A DNA stretch of 64,000 nt from Algoriphagus oliviformis (GCF_017254915.1 NZ_JAFKCT010000003.1:186001-250000), one strand, 5' to 3'. Numbered from the stretch's first letter, positions 1-8,397 are shown. The notes: generated by a model from the sequence alone, not told the origin. Numbers and translations are program-made.

Positions 1-322
1 TCCAAGGGAAAGAAAAACCGGAAACCGGCTCCTCGGCCGTGGCTACCTCGATCACCTCCACCGTGGGCAAGCTTTCCCCCAAGGCAGAAAACTCCTCGTA
101 GCCAAAGTCTCTGCTTTCGGCCACCCGCTCCGCTTCCAAGGGAATCGGTGCAGGCCTCTCCACCTCCACCTCGATGGTGAATAGCGGAATCAAAAAAGAG
201 CCCAATACCGCCGCCAAGAGGTAATACCGGTTAAAGCGGTGAAGCACCTCGCGCTGCAGCAGCAGGCGGTGAATCAGCAGGAGCGCCAGCAGGCAAACTA
301 TGGATTTGAGCAGGTAGTCCAT
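1..322 (-). CDS. BlaR1-type M56 sensor/protease, N-terminal part (cut by window edge)
   Basis: Only the first 107 codons are present; the gene runs off the left edge. It begins MDYLLKSIVCLLALLLIHRL, with two hydrophobic segments (about residues 4-20 and 34-50) around a short basic loop (LHRFNRYY), then a polar Pro/Glu-rich stretch. This is the N-terminal layout of BlaR1/MecR1-type membrane sensors (peptidase family M56), which sense a signal outside and trigger loss of the partner repressor. The HExxH zinc motif would lie outside the window, so catalytic competence cannot be judged. The start ATG overlaps the stop of the BlaI-type gene (TGATG), indicating translational coupling and one operon. 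The family call rests mainly on that partner and on the N-terminal pattern. Confidence 0.75.
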   Translation of the reverse strand, partial: MDYLLKSIVCLLALLLIHRLLLQREVLHRFNRYYLLAAVLGSFLIPLFTIEVEVERPAPIPLEAERVAESRDFGYEEFSALGESLPTVEVIEVATAEEPVSGFSFPW

Positions 323-690
323 CAGCTTTTTTGTTTGAGTTGAGCGTCGATCAGGGACTTGAGTTCTTGGAGTTCAGCCTCGCTGAGGTCTACTTTTTTG
401 GCAAAAAAGGACGCAAACTGGCCGGGGGAATCATCGAAGAAGTTTTTGATCAGACCCTTGATGTGGGAGGAAAAGTAGCTCTCCTTGCTCACTTTCGGGA
501 AGTACTCGCGGAGGTTGCCCAGGGTGCTGTAGCCCACAAAGTCCTTTTCCTGCATGCGCTTCAGCAACGTGGAAACAGTCGTAGCTGCGGGCTTGGGATC
601 GGGATAGGCCTCCAGCAGATCCTTCATAAAGGCCTTTTTGAGCGCCCAGAGATGGTTCATCAGTTCTTCTTCGGCCCGCGATAGTTTCAT
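322..690 (-). CDS. BlaI/MecI/CopY-family transcriptional repressor
   Basis: A 122-residue winged-helix repressor. It opens MKLSRAEEELMNHLWALKKA, the usual first helix of the BlaI/MecI family, followed by the recognition region PAATTVSTLLKRMQEKDFVG (about residues 34-53) and a C-terminal dimerisation half with FFDDSPGQFASFFAKK. Family members bind TACA-N2-TGTA dyads as dimers and are removed when the BlaR1 partner cleaves them. The M56 partner follows in the same operon with a one-base overlap. Two perfect TACA-AA-TGTA sites at 1440-1481 are the likely targets, although about 750 bases upstream. Bacteroidota members often control genes unrelated to beta-lactams, so a resistance role should not be assumed; no beta-lactamase of the usual kind is adjacent. 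Confidence 0.9.
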   Translation of the reverse strand: MKLSRAEEELMNHLWALKKAFMKDLLEAYPDPKPAATTVSTLLKRMQEKDFVGYSTLGNLREYFPKVSKESYFSSHIKGLIKNFFDDSPGQFASFFAKKVDLSEAELQELKSLIDAQLKQKS

Positions 691-778
691 GGTGTATTTT
701 TTGTTAAAGTGGTATTGCTTTCAATTTTGGTAAGAAGTCGGTAATCGTATTTAAGTCCATGTCCATTCGCGCATCTGT

Positions 779-1380
779 GACAAAGCGCTTCGCTTTTGCT
801 TCACCGCTGAGACGCCGAGGGCGCAAAAATCTCGCAGAGGAGATAGCTTCGCGACCGCCTCCGTACGCTCCGCGACTCTGCGGTGACAGTAGCGAAGCGC
901 CGACGGAAAAGATTCAAGTCCAGCTTCTGATGATGCAGGACAACTTCCCACTCCTGTGCTGAGCTTGTCGAAGCATCCCTTTCTTCCCACCTTCAAAGAC
1001 AAAGCGCTTCGCTTCCTTTTCATCGCCGAGACGCAGAGTACGCTAAGATCTCGCAGAGAAGAAAGCTTCGCGATAGCCTCCGTACGCTCCCCGACTCTGC
1101 GTTAATAGTAGCGAAGCGCCGACGGAAAAGATTCAAGTCCAGGTTCTGGAGATGCAGGTCAACTTCCCACTCCTGTGCTGAGCTTGTCGAAGCATCCCTT
1201 TCTTCCCACCTTCAAAGACAAAGCGTTTCGCTTCCTTTTCACCGCTGAGATGCAGAGTACACCAAGATCTCGCAGAGAAGAAAGCTTCGCGATAGCCTCC
1301 GTGCGCTCCCCGACTCCGCGGTGATAGTAGCGCAAAGCGCCAACGGCAAAGATTCCAGCCCGGCTTTTGGAAAAGGGACT
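779..1380. repeat. 219-bp tandem repeat, about 2.8 copies
   Basis: Three head-to-tail units begin with GACAAAGCGCTTCGC at 779 and 998 and with GACAAAGCGTTTCGC at 1217, an exact period of 219 bases; the third unit fades at about 1380. Each unit holds an inverted repeat: AAGCGCTTCGC near its start faces AGCGAAGCGC about 110 bases later, and TCACCGCTGAG faces CTCTGCGGTGA (801-811 and 875-885 in unit 1). Units 1 and 2 also contain the element CTGTGCTGAGCTTGTCGAAG (954-979 and 1173-1198). Short reading frames across the array translate only repeat sequence. The array lies between blaI and its apparent promoter. Confidence 0.9.
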
Positions 1381-1383
1381 ACA

Positions 1384-1438
1384 TCCCACCTCCCAACTTC
1401 CCAACTTCCTACCTCCCGACTTCCCGACTTCCCGCTTC
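1384..1438. repeat. Low-complexity ACTTCCCGACTTCCC spacer
   Basis: Short imperfect units of CAACTTCC, CGACTTCC and TACCTCCC run tandemly next to the 219-bp array. A shorter relative lies at 10284-10316 after an oxidoreductase terminator. It looks like a dispersed intergenic filler with no reading frame or clear function. Confidence 0.6.
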
Positions 1439-1439
1439 C

Positions 1440-1453
1440 TCTACAAATGTAGA
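1440..1453. promoter_or_regulatory. BlaI-type operator, proximal copy
   Basis: The sequence TCTACA-AA-TGTAGA is a perfect dyad with six-base arms and contains TACA-N2-TGTA, the core bound by BlaI/MecI-family repressors. Read on the minus strand it includes TACATTTG (1451 to 1444), an exact match to the Bacteroidota -7 box TAnnTTTG, so a bound repressor would cover the promoter core. Confidence 0.75.
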
Positions 1454-1474
1454 ATCATTTTTCTTTTCTACAAA
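1444..1474 (-). promoter_or_regulatory. Predicted promoter reading toward blaI
   Basis: On the minus strand TTTG-N19-TACATTTG fits the Bacteroidota housekeeping promoter. Transcription would start near 1437 and cross the whole repeat array before blaI at 690, giving a leader of about 750 nt. No TAnnTTTG box was found in the 80 bases immediately upstream of blaI. Confidence 0.6.
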
Positions 1475-1481
1475 TGTAGAA
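1466..1481. promoter_or_regulatory. BlaI-type operator, distal copy
   Basis: TTCTACA-AA-TGTAGAA is a perfect dyad with seven-base arms, centred 27 bases from the first copy. On the minus strand it supplies TTTG (1474 to 1471), separated by 19 bases from the TACATTTG of the other copy, which is the expected spacing for -33 and -7 elements. The two operators thus sit on the two halves of a minus-strand promoter pointing at blaI. Confidence 0.75.
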
Positions 1482-1483
1482 TG

Positions 1484-1509
1484 AAAAACCTTCGGTTTTT
1501 CTTTAGAGT
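1484..1509. other. Small stem-loop between operators and the glucosidase
   Basis: AAAAACC-TTC-GGTTTTT followed by TCTTT is a hairpin with a short U-tract on the plus strand. No plus-strand gene precedes it, so it may insulate the glucosidase gene or be incidental. Confidence 0.35.
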
Positions 1510-1560
1510 TAATAGCGAGAAAATTCTAATTTCGAGACTTGCCTAACCTATACGACCTAC

Positions 1561-4233
1561 ATGTCAGCTGAATATATTCGATTAAAGGAGGATAAGGAGC
1601 ACAAAAAACATTGGAAGAAATGGGGCCCTTATCTGACCGAGCGCCAATGGGGAACGGTCAGGGAGGACTACAGCTCCGATGGCGCCGCCTGGGAAAACGT
1701 CACCCACGATGAAGCCCGAAGCAAGGCCTACCGCTGGGGAGAAGAAGGTATAGCGGGAATCTCCGACTACAAGCAGAAGCTGTGTCTGTCCTGGGCTTTT
1801 TGGAATGGGAAAGACCCCATGATCAAAGAGCGCCTGTTTGGCCTGACGGGCAATCAGGGAAACCACGGGGAAGACGTCAAGGAAATCTACTACTACCTGG
1901 ACTCCACGCCTACCCACAGCTACATGAAGATGCTCTACAAGTATCCCCAGGCTGAATTTCCCTACCAAAAACTCATAGAGGAAAACAAAAAAGCCGGCAA
2001 GCTCAACGATGAGTACGAGCTGATCGACACGGGAATATTTGACGAGGACCGGTACTTCGACATCTTCATCGAGTACGCCAAAAACGACACCGAGGACATC
2101 ACCTCCATCGTCACCGTGTACAACCGCGGACCAGAAGCCGCCAAGCTCACCCTGATGCCTACGGTCTGGTTTCGCAAGACCTGGTTTACGGGCCACGAGC
2201 CTTTCATGCCCAAGATCTCGAAGCTGGACGACCATACGATCAAGGCCTTCAATCCCAAGTCCGGAAACTACATCTTTACCTTTTGCTCCAACAAGGAACT
2301 CGTTTTCTGCGACAACGAGACCAACCGTGAGCGGCTCTACGGGATTCCCAACGAGCGCAAATACACCAAAGACGCGATCAACGACTATGTGGTCTCCGGT
2401 GACCGCAGCAAGCTAAACCCCGCCAACTTCGGCACCAAGGCCGCCGCGATCTATGAGATCGAAGTGCCAGCCGGAGGAAAAAAATCCATCAAACTCAGGA
2501 TGCAGCACCAGATCCAGGAAAATCCCCTGGACTCGTGTAAGGAAACCGTGGAAACATGCCTGAAGGAAGCGGATGAATTCTACGCGCACATCCAAAAGCG
2601 CGTCACCGACGACGACCTGAAGTCCGTACAGCGGCAGGCCTTTGCAGGCATGATGTGGTCAAAGCAGTTTTACTATTACGATGTGGAGCGCTGGCTGGAG
2701 GGCGATCCCGGTAGGTACACGCCACCCCATGAAAGGAAAAAGGGCAGAAACCACAACTGGCGCCACCTCCAGAACTACGACATCATCTCCATGCCCGACA
2801 AGTGGGAATACCCTTGGTACGCGGCTTGGGATTTGGCTTTTCACTGCATCCCGATCGCACGGATAGACCCGGAGTTTGCCAAGTGCCAGCTCCTGCTCTT
2901 GCTAAACGAGTGGTACATGCATCCCAACGGGCAGATCCCGGCCTACGAGTGGAACTTTTCGGACGTCAACCCCCCCGTACATGCCTACGCCGTGCAGCGG
3001 GTGTATCAGATCGACAAGAGGGCCAACGGAGGCAAGGGCGATCAGGAGTTTCTCGAGCGGGCCATGCACAAGCTCATGCTCAACTTCACCTGGTGGGTCA
3101 ATCGCAAGGACTCCGAGGGAAACAACATCTTCGAGGGAGGCTTCCTCGGGCTGGACAATATTTCCCTTTTTGACCGAAACCACGCCCAATACTACCAAGG
3201 AACGCTAGAGCAGGCCGACGGCACCTCCTGGATGGCCATGTTTTCCCTCAACCTGCTGAGGATAGCCCTCGATCTGTGTGAGTTTAACCCAGTCTACCAA
3301 TTCAGCGCCACGAAGTTTTTGGAGCACTTCCTCTACATCGCTGGCGCCATGAGCAATATCTCCTCAGAGCATATCTCCCTGTGGGACGACGAGGACAATT
3401 TCTTCTATGACATCTTCCACTACAAGGGCAAGGAGCCCAAAAAACTGAAGGTAAGATCCATTGTGGGACTGATTCCACTTTTTGCCGTGGAGCCGATCCG
3501 CGAAGACCTCTTTGACAACCTGCCGGAATTCAAAAAGCGACTGGACTTCTTTCTTAGGGAAAAGCCCAAACTGGCCGCCCTGGTATCCAGCTGGATCCAG
3601 CCAGGCTACGACAAGCGCCGACTCTTTTCACTGTTGCGCGGACATCGCATGAAAAGCGTGCTGCAGCGCATGCTCGACTCGGATGAGTTTCTGAGCGAAT
3701 ACGGCATCCGCTCGCTCTCCAAATACTACGAAAAGAACCCCTACGCCATCAAGATCAACGGGGACACCCTGTCCATCAAATACACGCCGGGCGAATCCGA
3801 CACGCGCATGTTTGGCGGCAACTCCAACTGGCGGGGTCCGATCTGGTTTCCGATCAACTTCCTGATCATCGAGTCCCTGAAGAAGTTTGACTTCTATTAC
3901 GGCGGGGACTTTTCCATCGAGTATCCATCCGGCTCGGGCAACTACGCCACGATGGACATCATCGCCAAGGAACTTTCCCTCCGCTGCATGAAGATCTTCA
4001 TGAAGGACGAAAACGGCCACAGGCCCGCCTTTGGCAAAAACAAAAAATTCCAAGAAGACCCCCATTTCCGGGACCATATCCTTTTCTACGAGTATTTCCA
4101 CGGAGACAGTGGCAAGGGCCTGGGTGCGTCCCACCAGACAGGCTGGACGGGGCTGGTGGCAGAGATGATCCACAAATTCTACAAAACCGACGAAGTCAAC
4201 CACAATGTCACTACTCCCCTATTTAGAAGCTGA
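1561..4233 (+). CDS. GH63-like (MGH1-type) glucosidase
   Basis: An 890-residue protein without a signal peptide, so probably cytoplasmic. The N-terminal part (about 1-350) is a beta-rich domain with WGPYLTERQWGTVREDY near the start. The rest is an (alpha/alpha)6-type barrel with YAAWDLAFHCIP (Asp424 is a good candidate for the general acid), HPNGQIPAYEWNFSDVNPP, and GGNSNWRGPIWFPINFL (about 752-768). These are hallmarks of bacterial proteins related to glycoside hydrolase family 63, which act on alpha-glucosides; the exact substrate cannot be read from sequence. The 3' end overlaps rnhB by 29 bases, so the two are probably co-transcribed. The ATG lies about 80 bases downstream of the BlaI-type operators, leaving open whether that repressor also affects it. 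Confidence 0.85.
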   Translation: MSAEYIRLKEDKEHKKHWKKWGPYLTERQWGTVREDYSSDGAAWENVTHDEARSKAYRWGEEGIAGISDYKQKLCLSWAFWNGKDPMIKERLFGLTGNQGNHGEDVKEIYYYLDSTPTHSYMKMLYKYPQAEFPYQKLIEENKKAGKLNDEYELIDTGIFDEDRYFDIFIEYAKNDTEDITSIVTVYNRGPEAAKLTLMPTVWFRKTWFTGHEPFMPKISKLDDHTIKAFNPKSGNYIFTFCSNKELVFCDNETNRERLYGIPNERKYTKDAINDYVVSGDRSKLNPANFGTKAAAIYEIEVPAGGKKSIKLRMQHQIQENPLDSCKETVETCLKEADEFYAHIQKRVTDDDLKSVQRQAFAGMMWSKQFYYYDVERWLEGDPGRYTPPHERKKGRNHNWRHLQNYDIISMPDKWEYPWYAAWDLAFHCIPIARIDPEFAKCQLLLLLNEWYMHPNGQIPAYEWNFSDVNPPVHAYAVQRVYQIDKRANGGKGDQEFLERAMHKLMLNFTWWVNRKDSEGNNIFEGGFLGLDNISLFDRNHAQYYQGTLEQADGTSWMAMFSLNLLRIALDLCEFNPVYQFSATKFLEHFLYIAGAMSNISSEHISLWDDEDNFFYDIFHYKGKEPKKLKVRSIVGLIPLFAVEPIREDLFDNLPEFKKRLDFFLREKPKLAALVSSWIQPGYDKRRLFSLLRGHRMKSVLQRMLDSDEFLSEYGIRSLSKYYEKNPYAIKINGDTLSIKYTPGESDTRMFGGNSNWRGPIWFPINFLIIESLKKFDFYYGGDFSIEYPSGSGNYATMDIIAKELSLRCMKIFMKDENGHRPAFGKNKKFQEDPHFRDHILFYEYFHGDSGKGLGASHQTGWTGLVAEMIHKFYKTDEVNHNVTTPLFRS

Positions 4234-4810
4234 CCGCATCGAGGCCGGATGTGACGAGGTGGGCCGGGGATGCCTGGCGGGACCGGTGGCGGCTGCGGCG
4301 GTCATCCTTCCGGCGGACTATTCCAACCCTTGGATCAACGACTCCAAAAAACTCAGCAAATCCAACAGGGAAGAACTCGTCGCAGAGATCAAGGGCAAAG
4401 CCCTGGCCTGGGCCATTGCCGAAGCCAGTGTGGAGGAGATCGACCGCATCAATATCCTCCACGCCTCCTTTTTGGCGATGAAGCGGGCCGTGCTCGCGCT
4501 TTCCGTGCCCCCTGAGCATCTGCTCATCGACGGCAACCGGTGGAAATCGGACCTGACACTCCCTTTCACCTGCGTGGTAAAAGGGGACGGGAAATTTGCC
4601 AGCATAGCCGCAGCCTCCATCCTGGCCAAGGTCTACCGGGACGAACTGATGGAAAAGCTGGCGCTGGACTTCCCGCACTTTGCCTGGGAGCGGAATGCCG
4701 GCTATCCCACGCAAGCCCATCGGGAAGGAATCGAGCGCTTTGGGAGCACGGTTTGGCATCGAAAAAGCTTCCAATTGCTGCCTAGACAGCTGGAATTGGG
4801 ACTGAAATGA
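4205..4810 (+). CDS. rnhB: Ribonuclease HII
   Basis: A 201-residue enzyme that removes RNA from RNA-DNA hybrids and starts ribonucleotide excision. The active-site motif GCDEVGRGCLAGP supplies Asp17 and Glu18. NDSKKLSK, LLIDGN (Asp109) and GDGKFASIAAASILAKVYRD follow in the normal order and the length is typical. Its ATG lies inside the end of the glucosidase gene, giving a 29-base overlap in another frame. Conservation begins immediately after this ATG, so the start is well supported. A stem-loop terminator follows the stop codon. Confidence 0.96.
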   Translation: MSLLPYLEADRIEAGCDEVGRGCLAGPVAAAAVILPADYSNPWINDSKKLSKSNREELVAEIKGKALAWAIAEASVEEIDRINILHASFLAMKRAVLALSVPPEHLLIDGNRWKSDLTLPFTCVVKGDGKFASIAAASILAKVYRDELMEKLALDFPHFAWERNAGYPTQAHREGIERFGSTVWHRKSFQLLPRQLELGLK

Positions 4811-4811
4811 A

Positions 4812-4840
4812 AAAGCCTCCGGAGATGCTCCAGAGGCTTT
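4812..4840 (+). terminator. Terminator after rnhB
   Basis: AAAGCCTC and GAGGCTTT form the stem, followed by CGTTTATTTT. It starts directly after the rnhB stop codon. Confidence 0.75.
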
Positions 4841-4868
4841 CGTTTATTTTAAGGGTGTTTCGTTTCGT

Positions 4869-5306
4869 TTATTTCTTGATCCTTTCGAAGATCAGTTTGC
4901 CGGAAACTGAGCTTTTGCTGATAGGCTGGAGCACCATTTTCTGGTCGGTAAACTCCAAAATCTTGGCGAGCCTGTCTCCCTTTTCCTCATGGATCAGTAG
5001 CATGTTGCCGTCCATCAGTTCGATTTTCGCTTCTTTCTGGACGACCGTCTGGTTTTCGAAGTCTGTAAACTTCAGCACATCCCCGGCCTCAAACTGGTAA
5101 ACGGTATTTTCCAGTCTGTACTTGATACGGGCATCCATACTTGCCCGCTCCATGCTGTTTGCATTTTGGTATTGGGGAGAATGGACGATTTTTTCCATGC
5201 CGTCAAAATGGGTCAGCTGCCAGCTGCCGATCAGCTGCTTGTATTCGACTTGGCCAAAAAAAAGGCCGAAGGTCAGCAGTACAGAAGTGAGAAGGGATAG
5301 ATGCAT
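4869..5306 (-). CDS. Secreted lipocalin-like small protein
   Basis: 145 residues. A hydrophobic N-terminus (MHLSLLTSVLLTFGLFFG) looks like a signal peptide. The mature part starts with LIGSWQLTHFDGM, the typical first strand of bacterial lipocalin-like domains, and continues as alternating beta strands (YQFEAGDVLKF, MLLIHEEKGDRLAKIL, MVLQPISK, GKLIFERI). Such proteins usually act in the periplasm and may bind small hydrophobic molecules, but nothing here identifies a ligand. It is a single gene between convergent rnhB and the transhydrogenase operon. Confidence 0.65.
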   Translation of the reverse strand: MHLSLLTSVLLTFGLFFGQVEYKQLIGSWQLTHFDGMEKIVHSPQYQNANSMERASMDARIKYRLENTVYQFEAGDVLKFTDFENQTVVQKEAKIELMDGNMLLIHEEKGDRLAKILEFTDQKMVLQPISKSSVSGKLIFERIKK

Positions 5307-5475
5307 AGCAGCCTAGATCACAATAATTTTGCCAGATTGAAAGCCATTCCTTCCGAACATGTGCTGGGAATCAGCCTCTCCCAATCTTGGACATGCTAAA
5401 CTTACTCTCTCCGGTGCGAATTGCCATGCTTTACGCCCTCATCGGCCAAACCTTGTAAACGAACTGTCGCCAAAA

Positions 5476-5512
5476 AGAAAGAGGCTTTCCTTTTTTTGGA
5501 AAAGCCTCTTTC
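5476..5512 (-). terminator. Terminator of the transhydrogenase operon
   Basis: A 15-base stem (AGAAAGAGGCTTTCC with GGAAAAGCCTCTTTC) around a T-rich loop, followed on the minus strand by TTTTTGG. It lies just beyond the pntB stop codon. Confidence 0.8.
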
Positions 5513-5532
5513 AAGTCTGCTTTCGACGAAGA

Positions 5533-6921
5533 TCAACTCATCTCCTTCATCTCTCCCACCACCTTGGTGATGGTCTGCTTGGCGTCGCCAAAGAGCATGA
5601 GACAGTTGGGGTAGCCGAAGAGCTCGTTTTCGATGCCTGCGTAGCCTTTGCCCATGCTTCGCTTGGAGACGATCACGGTGCGGGCCTTATCGGCATTGAG
5701 GATAGGCATGCCGTAGATCGGGCTTTGCGGATTGGTGCGCGCGGCGGGGTTTACCACGTCATTGGCACCTACCACGAAGACCAGGTCGGTATTGGGAAAG
5801 TCATCGTTGATGGACTCCATTTCGATCAGTTTGTCGTAGCTGATATTGGCCTCGGCGAGGAGCACGTTCATGTGTCCTGGCATACGTCCCGCCACCGGGT
5901 GGATGGCAAACCGGAAGTCGATGTTTCGCTTTTCGCACTGCTCCATCAGCTCGCGGATCACATGCTGCGCCTGAGCCACCGCCATGCCGTAGCCCGGCAC
6001 GACCAGTACAGACGAAGCCGAGTCAAAGAGCATCGCTGTCTCCTCCACGCCGATCTCCTTCACCACGATGGCTGGACCATCACCCGCCGCAGCGGTGACG
6101 GTCTGTCCAAAGCCACCCAGCAAGACATTGGTCAGGGAGCGGTTCATGGCCTTGCACATGATCTGCGTGAGGATGATCCCGGAGGCTCCTACCAGCGAGC
6201 CGGCCACGATCAGTACGTTGTTGTTTAGGATAAAACCCGTGGCGCAGGCCGCCATCCCCGAGTAGGAGTTGAGTAGGGAAATGACTACCGGCATGTCGGC
6301 TCCACCGATAGGAATCACCGTCAGCACGCCCAGCAATAGGGAAATACCGATCAAAGCGCCGATGAAGACCAAGTTGCCTGGATTGAGGAACACCAATACG
6401 GACGTGGCGACAAAAGCGATCAGTAGCACCAGATTGAGCAAGTGCTGACCGCTGAACGTAATCGGCTGTCCCGAGACTTTGCCGTCGAGCTTGAGGTAGG
6501 CGATGAGGGAACCTGTAAAGGTCACGCCCCCAATCAGGACCGAGAGGATGATACTGGTCAGGTTGACCGCATCGAGGGACTCTAGGGAAGTATTGCTCTT
6601 CAGAAAATAGTCGGAAAGCGCCACGGCAAAGGAAGCCAAACCTCCAAAACCGTTGAAAAGCGCCACCATCTCCGGGATTTTGGTCATGGCCACCTTGGTG
6701 GCGTAGAAGAGGCCAATGGCCCCTCCGATCAGCATGCAGACCGCGATCTCGACGAGCGAGAGCACATTGATGGTCAACAGGGTTGCGATGATGGCGATCA
6801 GCATCCCGATGGCAGAGAGCATGTTTCCCCTTCTGGCGTCTTTGGTTTTGCTCAGCAGCTTGATGCCCGTGATGAAGAGGATGGAGGCAATCAGGTAGGC
6901 TATTTGGATGGCGGTACTCAT
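5533..6921 (-). CDS. pntB: NAD(P) transhydrogenase subunit beta
   Basis: A 462-residue inner-membrane subunit. About eight or nine hydrophobic helices (residues 1-280) form the proton channel, and the C-terminal domain III carries the NADP(H)-binding motif GYGMAVAQAQ, then GRMPGHMNVLLAEA and VFVVGANDVVNPAA. With the alpha subunits it couples hydride transfer from NADH to NADP+ to proton re-entry, so it supplies NADPH. Its ATG overlaps the preceding gene's stop by four bases. It is the last gene of the operon and is followed by a strong terminator. Confidence 0.96.
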   Translation of the reverse strand: MSTAIQIAYLIASILFITGIKLLSKTKDARRGNMLSAIGMLIAIIATLLTINVLSLVEIAVCMLIGGAIGLFYATKVAMTKIPEMVALFNGFGGLASFAVALSDYFLKSNTSLESLDAVNLTSIILSVLIGGVTFTGSLIAYLKLDGKVSGQPITFSGQHLLNLVLLIAFVATSVLVFLNPGNLVFIGALIGISLLLGVLTVIPIGGADMPVVISLLNSYSGMAACATGFILNNNVLIVAGSLVGASGIILTQIMCKAMNRSLTNVLLGGFGQTVTAAAGDGPAIVVKEIGVEETAMLFDSASSVLVVPGYGMAVAQAQHVIRELMEQCEKRNIDFRFAIHPVAGRMPGHMNVLLAEANISYDKLIEMESINDDFPNTDLVFVVGANDVVNPAARTNPQSPIYGMPILNADKARTVIVSKRSMGKGYAGIENELFGYPNCLMLFGDAKQTITKVVGEMKEMS

Positions 6922-7205
6922 TTTTTCTTGAACATTTTAAGCATACGATCAGTCACGGCATAGCCCCCGACCACGTTGATCGTGGCCAGGATCAGTGCAA
7001 ACATCCCCAGCAGCTTGGCCACGGAGGTATAGCCCATTTCGTTGCAGGCGATCAGCGCCCCGACGATGGTGATGCCGGAGATGGCGTTGGAACCCGACAT
7101 GAGGGGCGTGTGAAGCGTAGGCGGTACTTTGGAGATCAGCTCAAATCCCAGGTAACTGGCCAGGACAAGAACATAGATCAGTATGAGCAAAGCTGATACG
7201 GTCAT
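6918..7205 (-). CDS. NAD(P) transhydrogenase subunit alpha part 2 (membrane)
   Basis: 95 residues, nearly all hydrophobic: three to four membrane helices (ALLILIYVLVLASYLGFELI, AISGITIVGALIAC, LGMFALILATINVVGG) with the conserved PPTLHTPLMSGSNAISG motif. This is the membrane domain that is fused to the NAD-binding part in E. coli PntA but is a separate polypeptide in many other bacteria. It overlaps pntB by four bases and follows the catalytic alpha part by 11 bases. Confidence 0.94.
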   Translation of the reverse strand: MTVSALLILIYVLVLASYLGFELISKVPPTLHTPLMSGSNAISGITIVGALIACNEMGYTSVAKLLGMFALILATINVVGGYAVTDRMLKMFKKK

Positions 7206-7216
7206 GGTATTGGGGT

Positions 7217-8341
7217 CTATTTATTGAGAATACTTTTGGTGAATTCGTGGACGGTCTGTCCCTGGTGGGTGATCAGGACACCCTTGGTGATTTCCTCCTC
7301 CAGATCGAGGGCAAAGCCGTCCTTGCTGGCCAGATGGAGCAGCAGGGTGGAGATGTTGGTGGCGTAGAGCTGGCTGGCATTGACCGGCAAAAGTGAGGGC
7401 AGGTTGGACTCACCGATGAGGGTGACCCCATGTTTGACCACGGTCTTGTTTTTCTCCGAAATGGCGCAGTTGCCACCGGACTCCACCGCCATATCGACGA
7501 TCACGGAACCGTTTTTCATGCTTTTCACCATCTCTTCGGTCACCAGGATCGGGGACTTTTTGCCCATCACGAGTGCGGTGGTGATGACCAGGTCAGCGTC
7601 CTTGATCTTGTCGCGGATGAGCTGTTGCTGCTTTTCAAGGAATTCGGCAGACACCTCTTTGGCGTAGCCGCCTTCGATCTTTACGCCTTCGGCACCTTCC
7701 ACAGTGAGGAAGCGTCCCCCCAGCGACTCCACCTGCTCCTTGGTCTCGGGCCGCACATCGGTACATTCGACGATGGCACCGAGGCGCTTGGCGGTCGCGA
7801 TGGCCTGGAGGCCCGCCACACCGGCTCCGAAGATCAAAACCTTCGCAGGAGTGATCGTGCCCGAGGCAGTCATCATCAGGGGAAAGATCTTTCCGAGATG
7901 GTTGGCTCCGAGGATCACCGACTTGTAGCCGGCAAGGTTGGCTTGGGAGGAGAGGGCATCCATCTTTTGGGCCCGGGAAATCCTCGGCACCGCATCCATG
8001 GAAAAGGAGGAGATGGACTTGGCATTCATGGCCTCCAAGACCTCGGGGTGCTGGTAGGCGTACATGTAGGAGATGCAGGCTCCGCCGCTCTTCATCTGGG
8101 CGACCTCCTCCAGGGTAAACAGGTTTACCTTGAGGAGGATATCTGCGGCAAAAACCTCCGCTGTGCCGGGCACTTTGGCTCCCGCATCCACATAGTCCTG
8201 ATCCGAAAAATAGGAACCCGATCCGGCTCCCGACTCGATGACCACCTCAAACCCTTTCTTGATGAGCAGCTTTACCACATCCGGACTGAGCGCTACTCTT
8301 TTCTCAAATTCCTTGGTCTCTTTGATGACTCCGACTATCAT
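7217..8341 (-). CDS. NAD(P) transhydrogenase subunit alpha part 1 (NAD-binding)
   Basis: 374 residues homologous to the NAD(H)-binding domain I of transhydrogenase and to alanine dehydrogenase. The N-terminus MIVGVIKETKEFEKRVALSP is the family signature, and the Rossmann motif GAGVAGLQAIATAKRLGAIV is followed by TDVRPETKEQVESLGG. No membrane segment is present, as expected for the split form. It is the first gene of the three-gene operon. A possible minus-strand promoter lies 26-56 bases upstream. Confidence 0.95.
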   Translation of the reverse strand: MIVGVIKETKEFEKRVALSPDVVKLLIKKGFEVVIESGAGSGSYFSDQDYVDAGAKVPGTAEVFAADILLKVNLFTLEEVAQMKSGGACISYMYAYQHPEVLEAMNAKSISSFSMDAVPRISRAQKMDALSSQANLAGYKSVILGANHLGKIFPLMMTASGTITPAKVLIFGAGVAGLQAIATAKRLGAIVECTDVRPETKEQVESLGGRFLTVEGAEGVKIEGGYAKEVSAEFLEKQQQLIRDKIKDADLVITTALVMGKKSPILVTEEMVKSMKNGSVIVDMAVESGGNCAISEKNKTVVKHGVTLIGESNLPSLLPVNASQLYATNISTLLLHLASKDGFALDLEEEITKGVLITHQGQTVHEFTKSILNK

Positions 8342-8366
8342 TTTATAGGGTTGTTCTGGGCTAGGA

Positions 8367-8397
8367 CAAAATTTATTTTCGACAAATATTATTCAAA
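8367..8397 (-). promoter_or_regulatory. Possible promoter of the transhydrogenase operon
   Basis: On the minus strand TTTG is followed after 18 bases by TAAATTTTG, one base longer than the Bacteroidota -7 consensus TAnnTTTG. The position 26 bases before the ATG is plausible, but the match is imperfect. Confidence 0.35.

Noticed and set aside
751..1404. Minus-strand frames of 80-90 codons across the 219-bp array
   Set aside because: They translate repeat DNA, share the same segments in several copies and lack any protein-like conservation pattern.
5359..6228. 289-codon plus-strand frame opposite pntB
   Set aside because: It is antisense to a certain membrane-protein gene and is His/Arg-rich, as expected from the complement of that gene.
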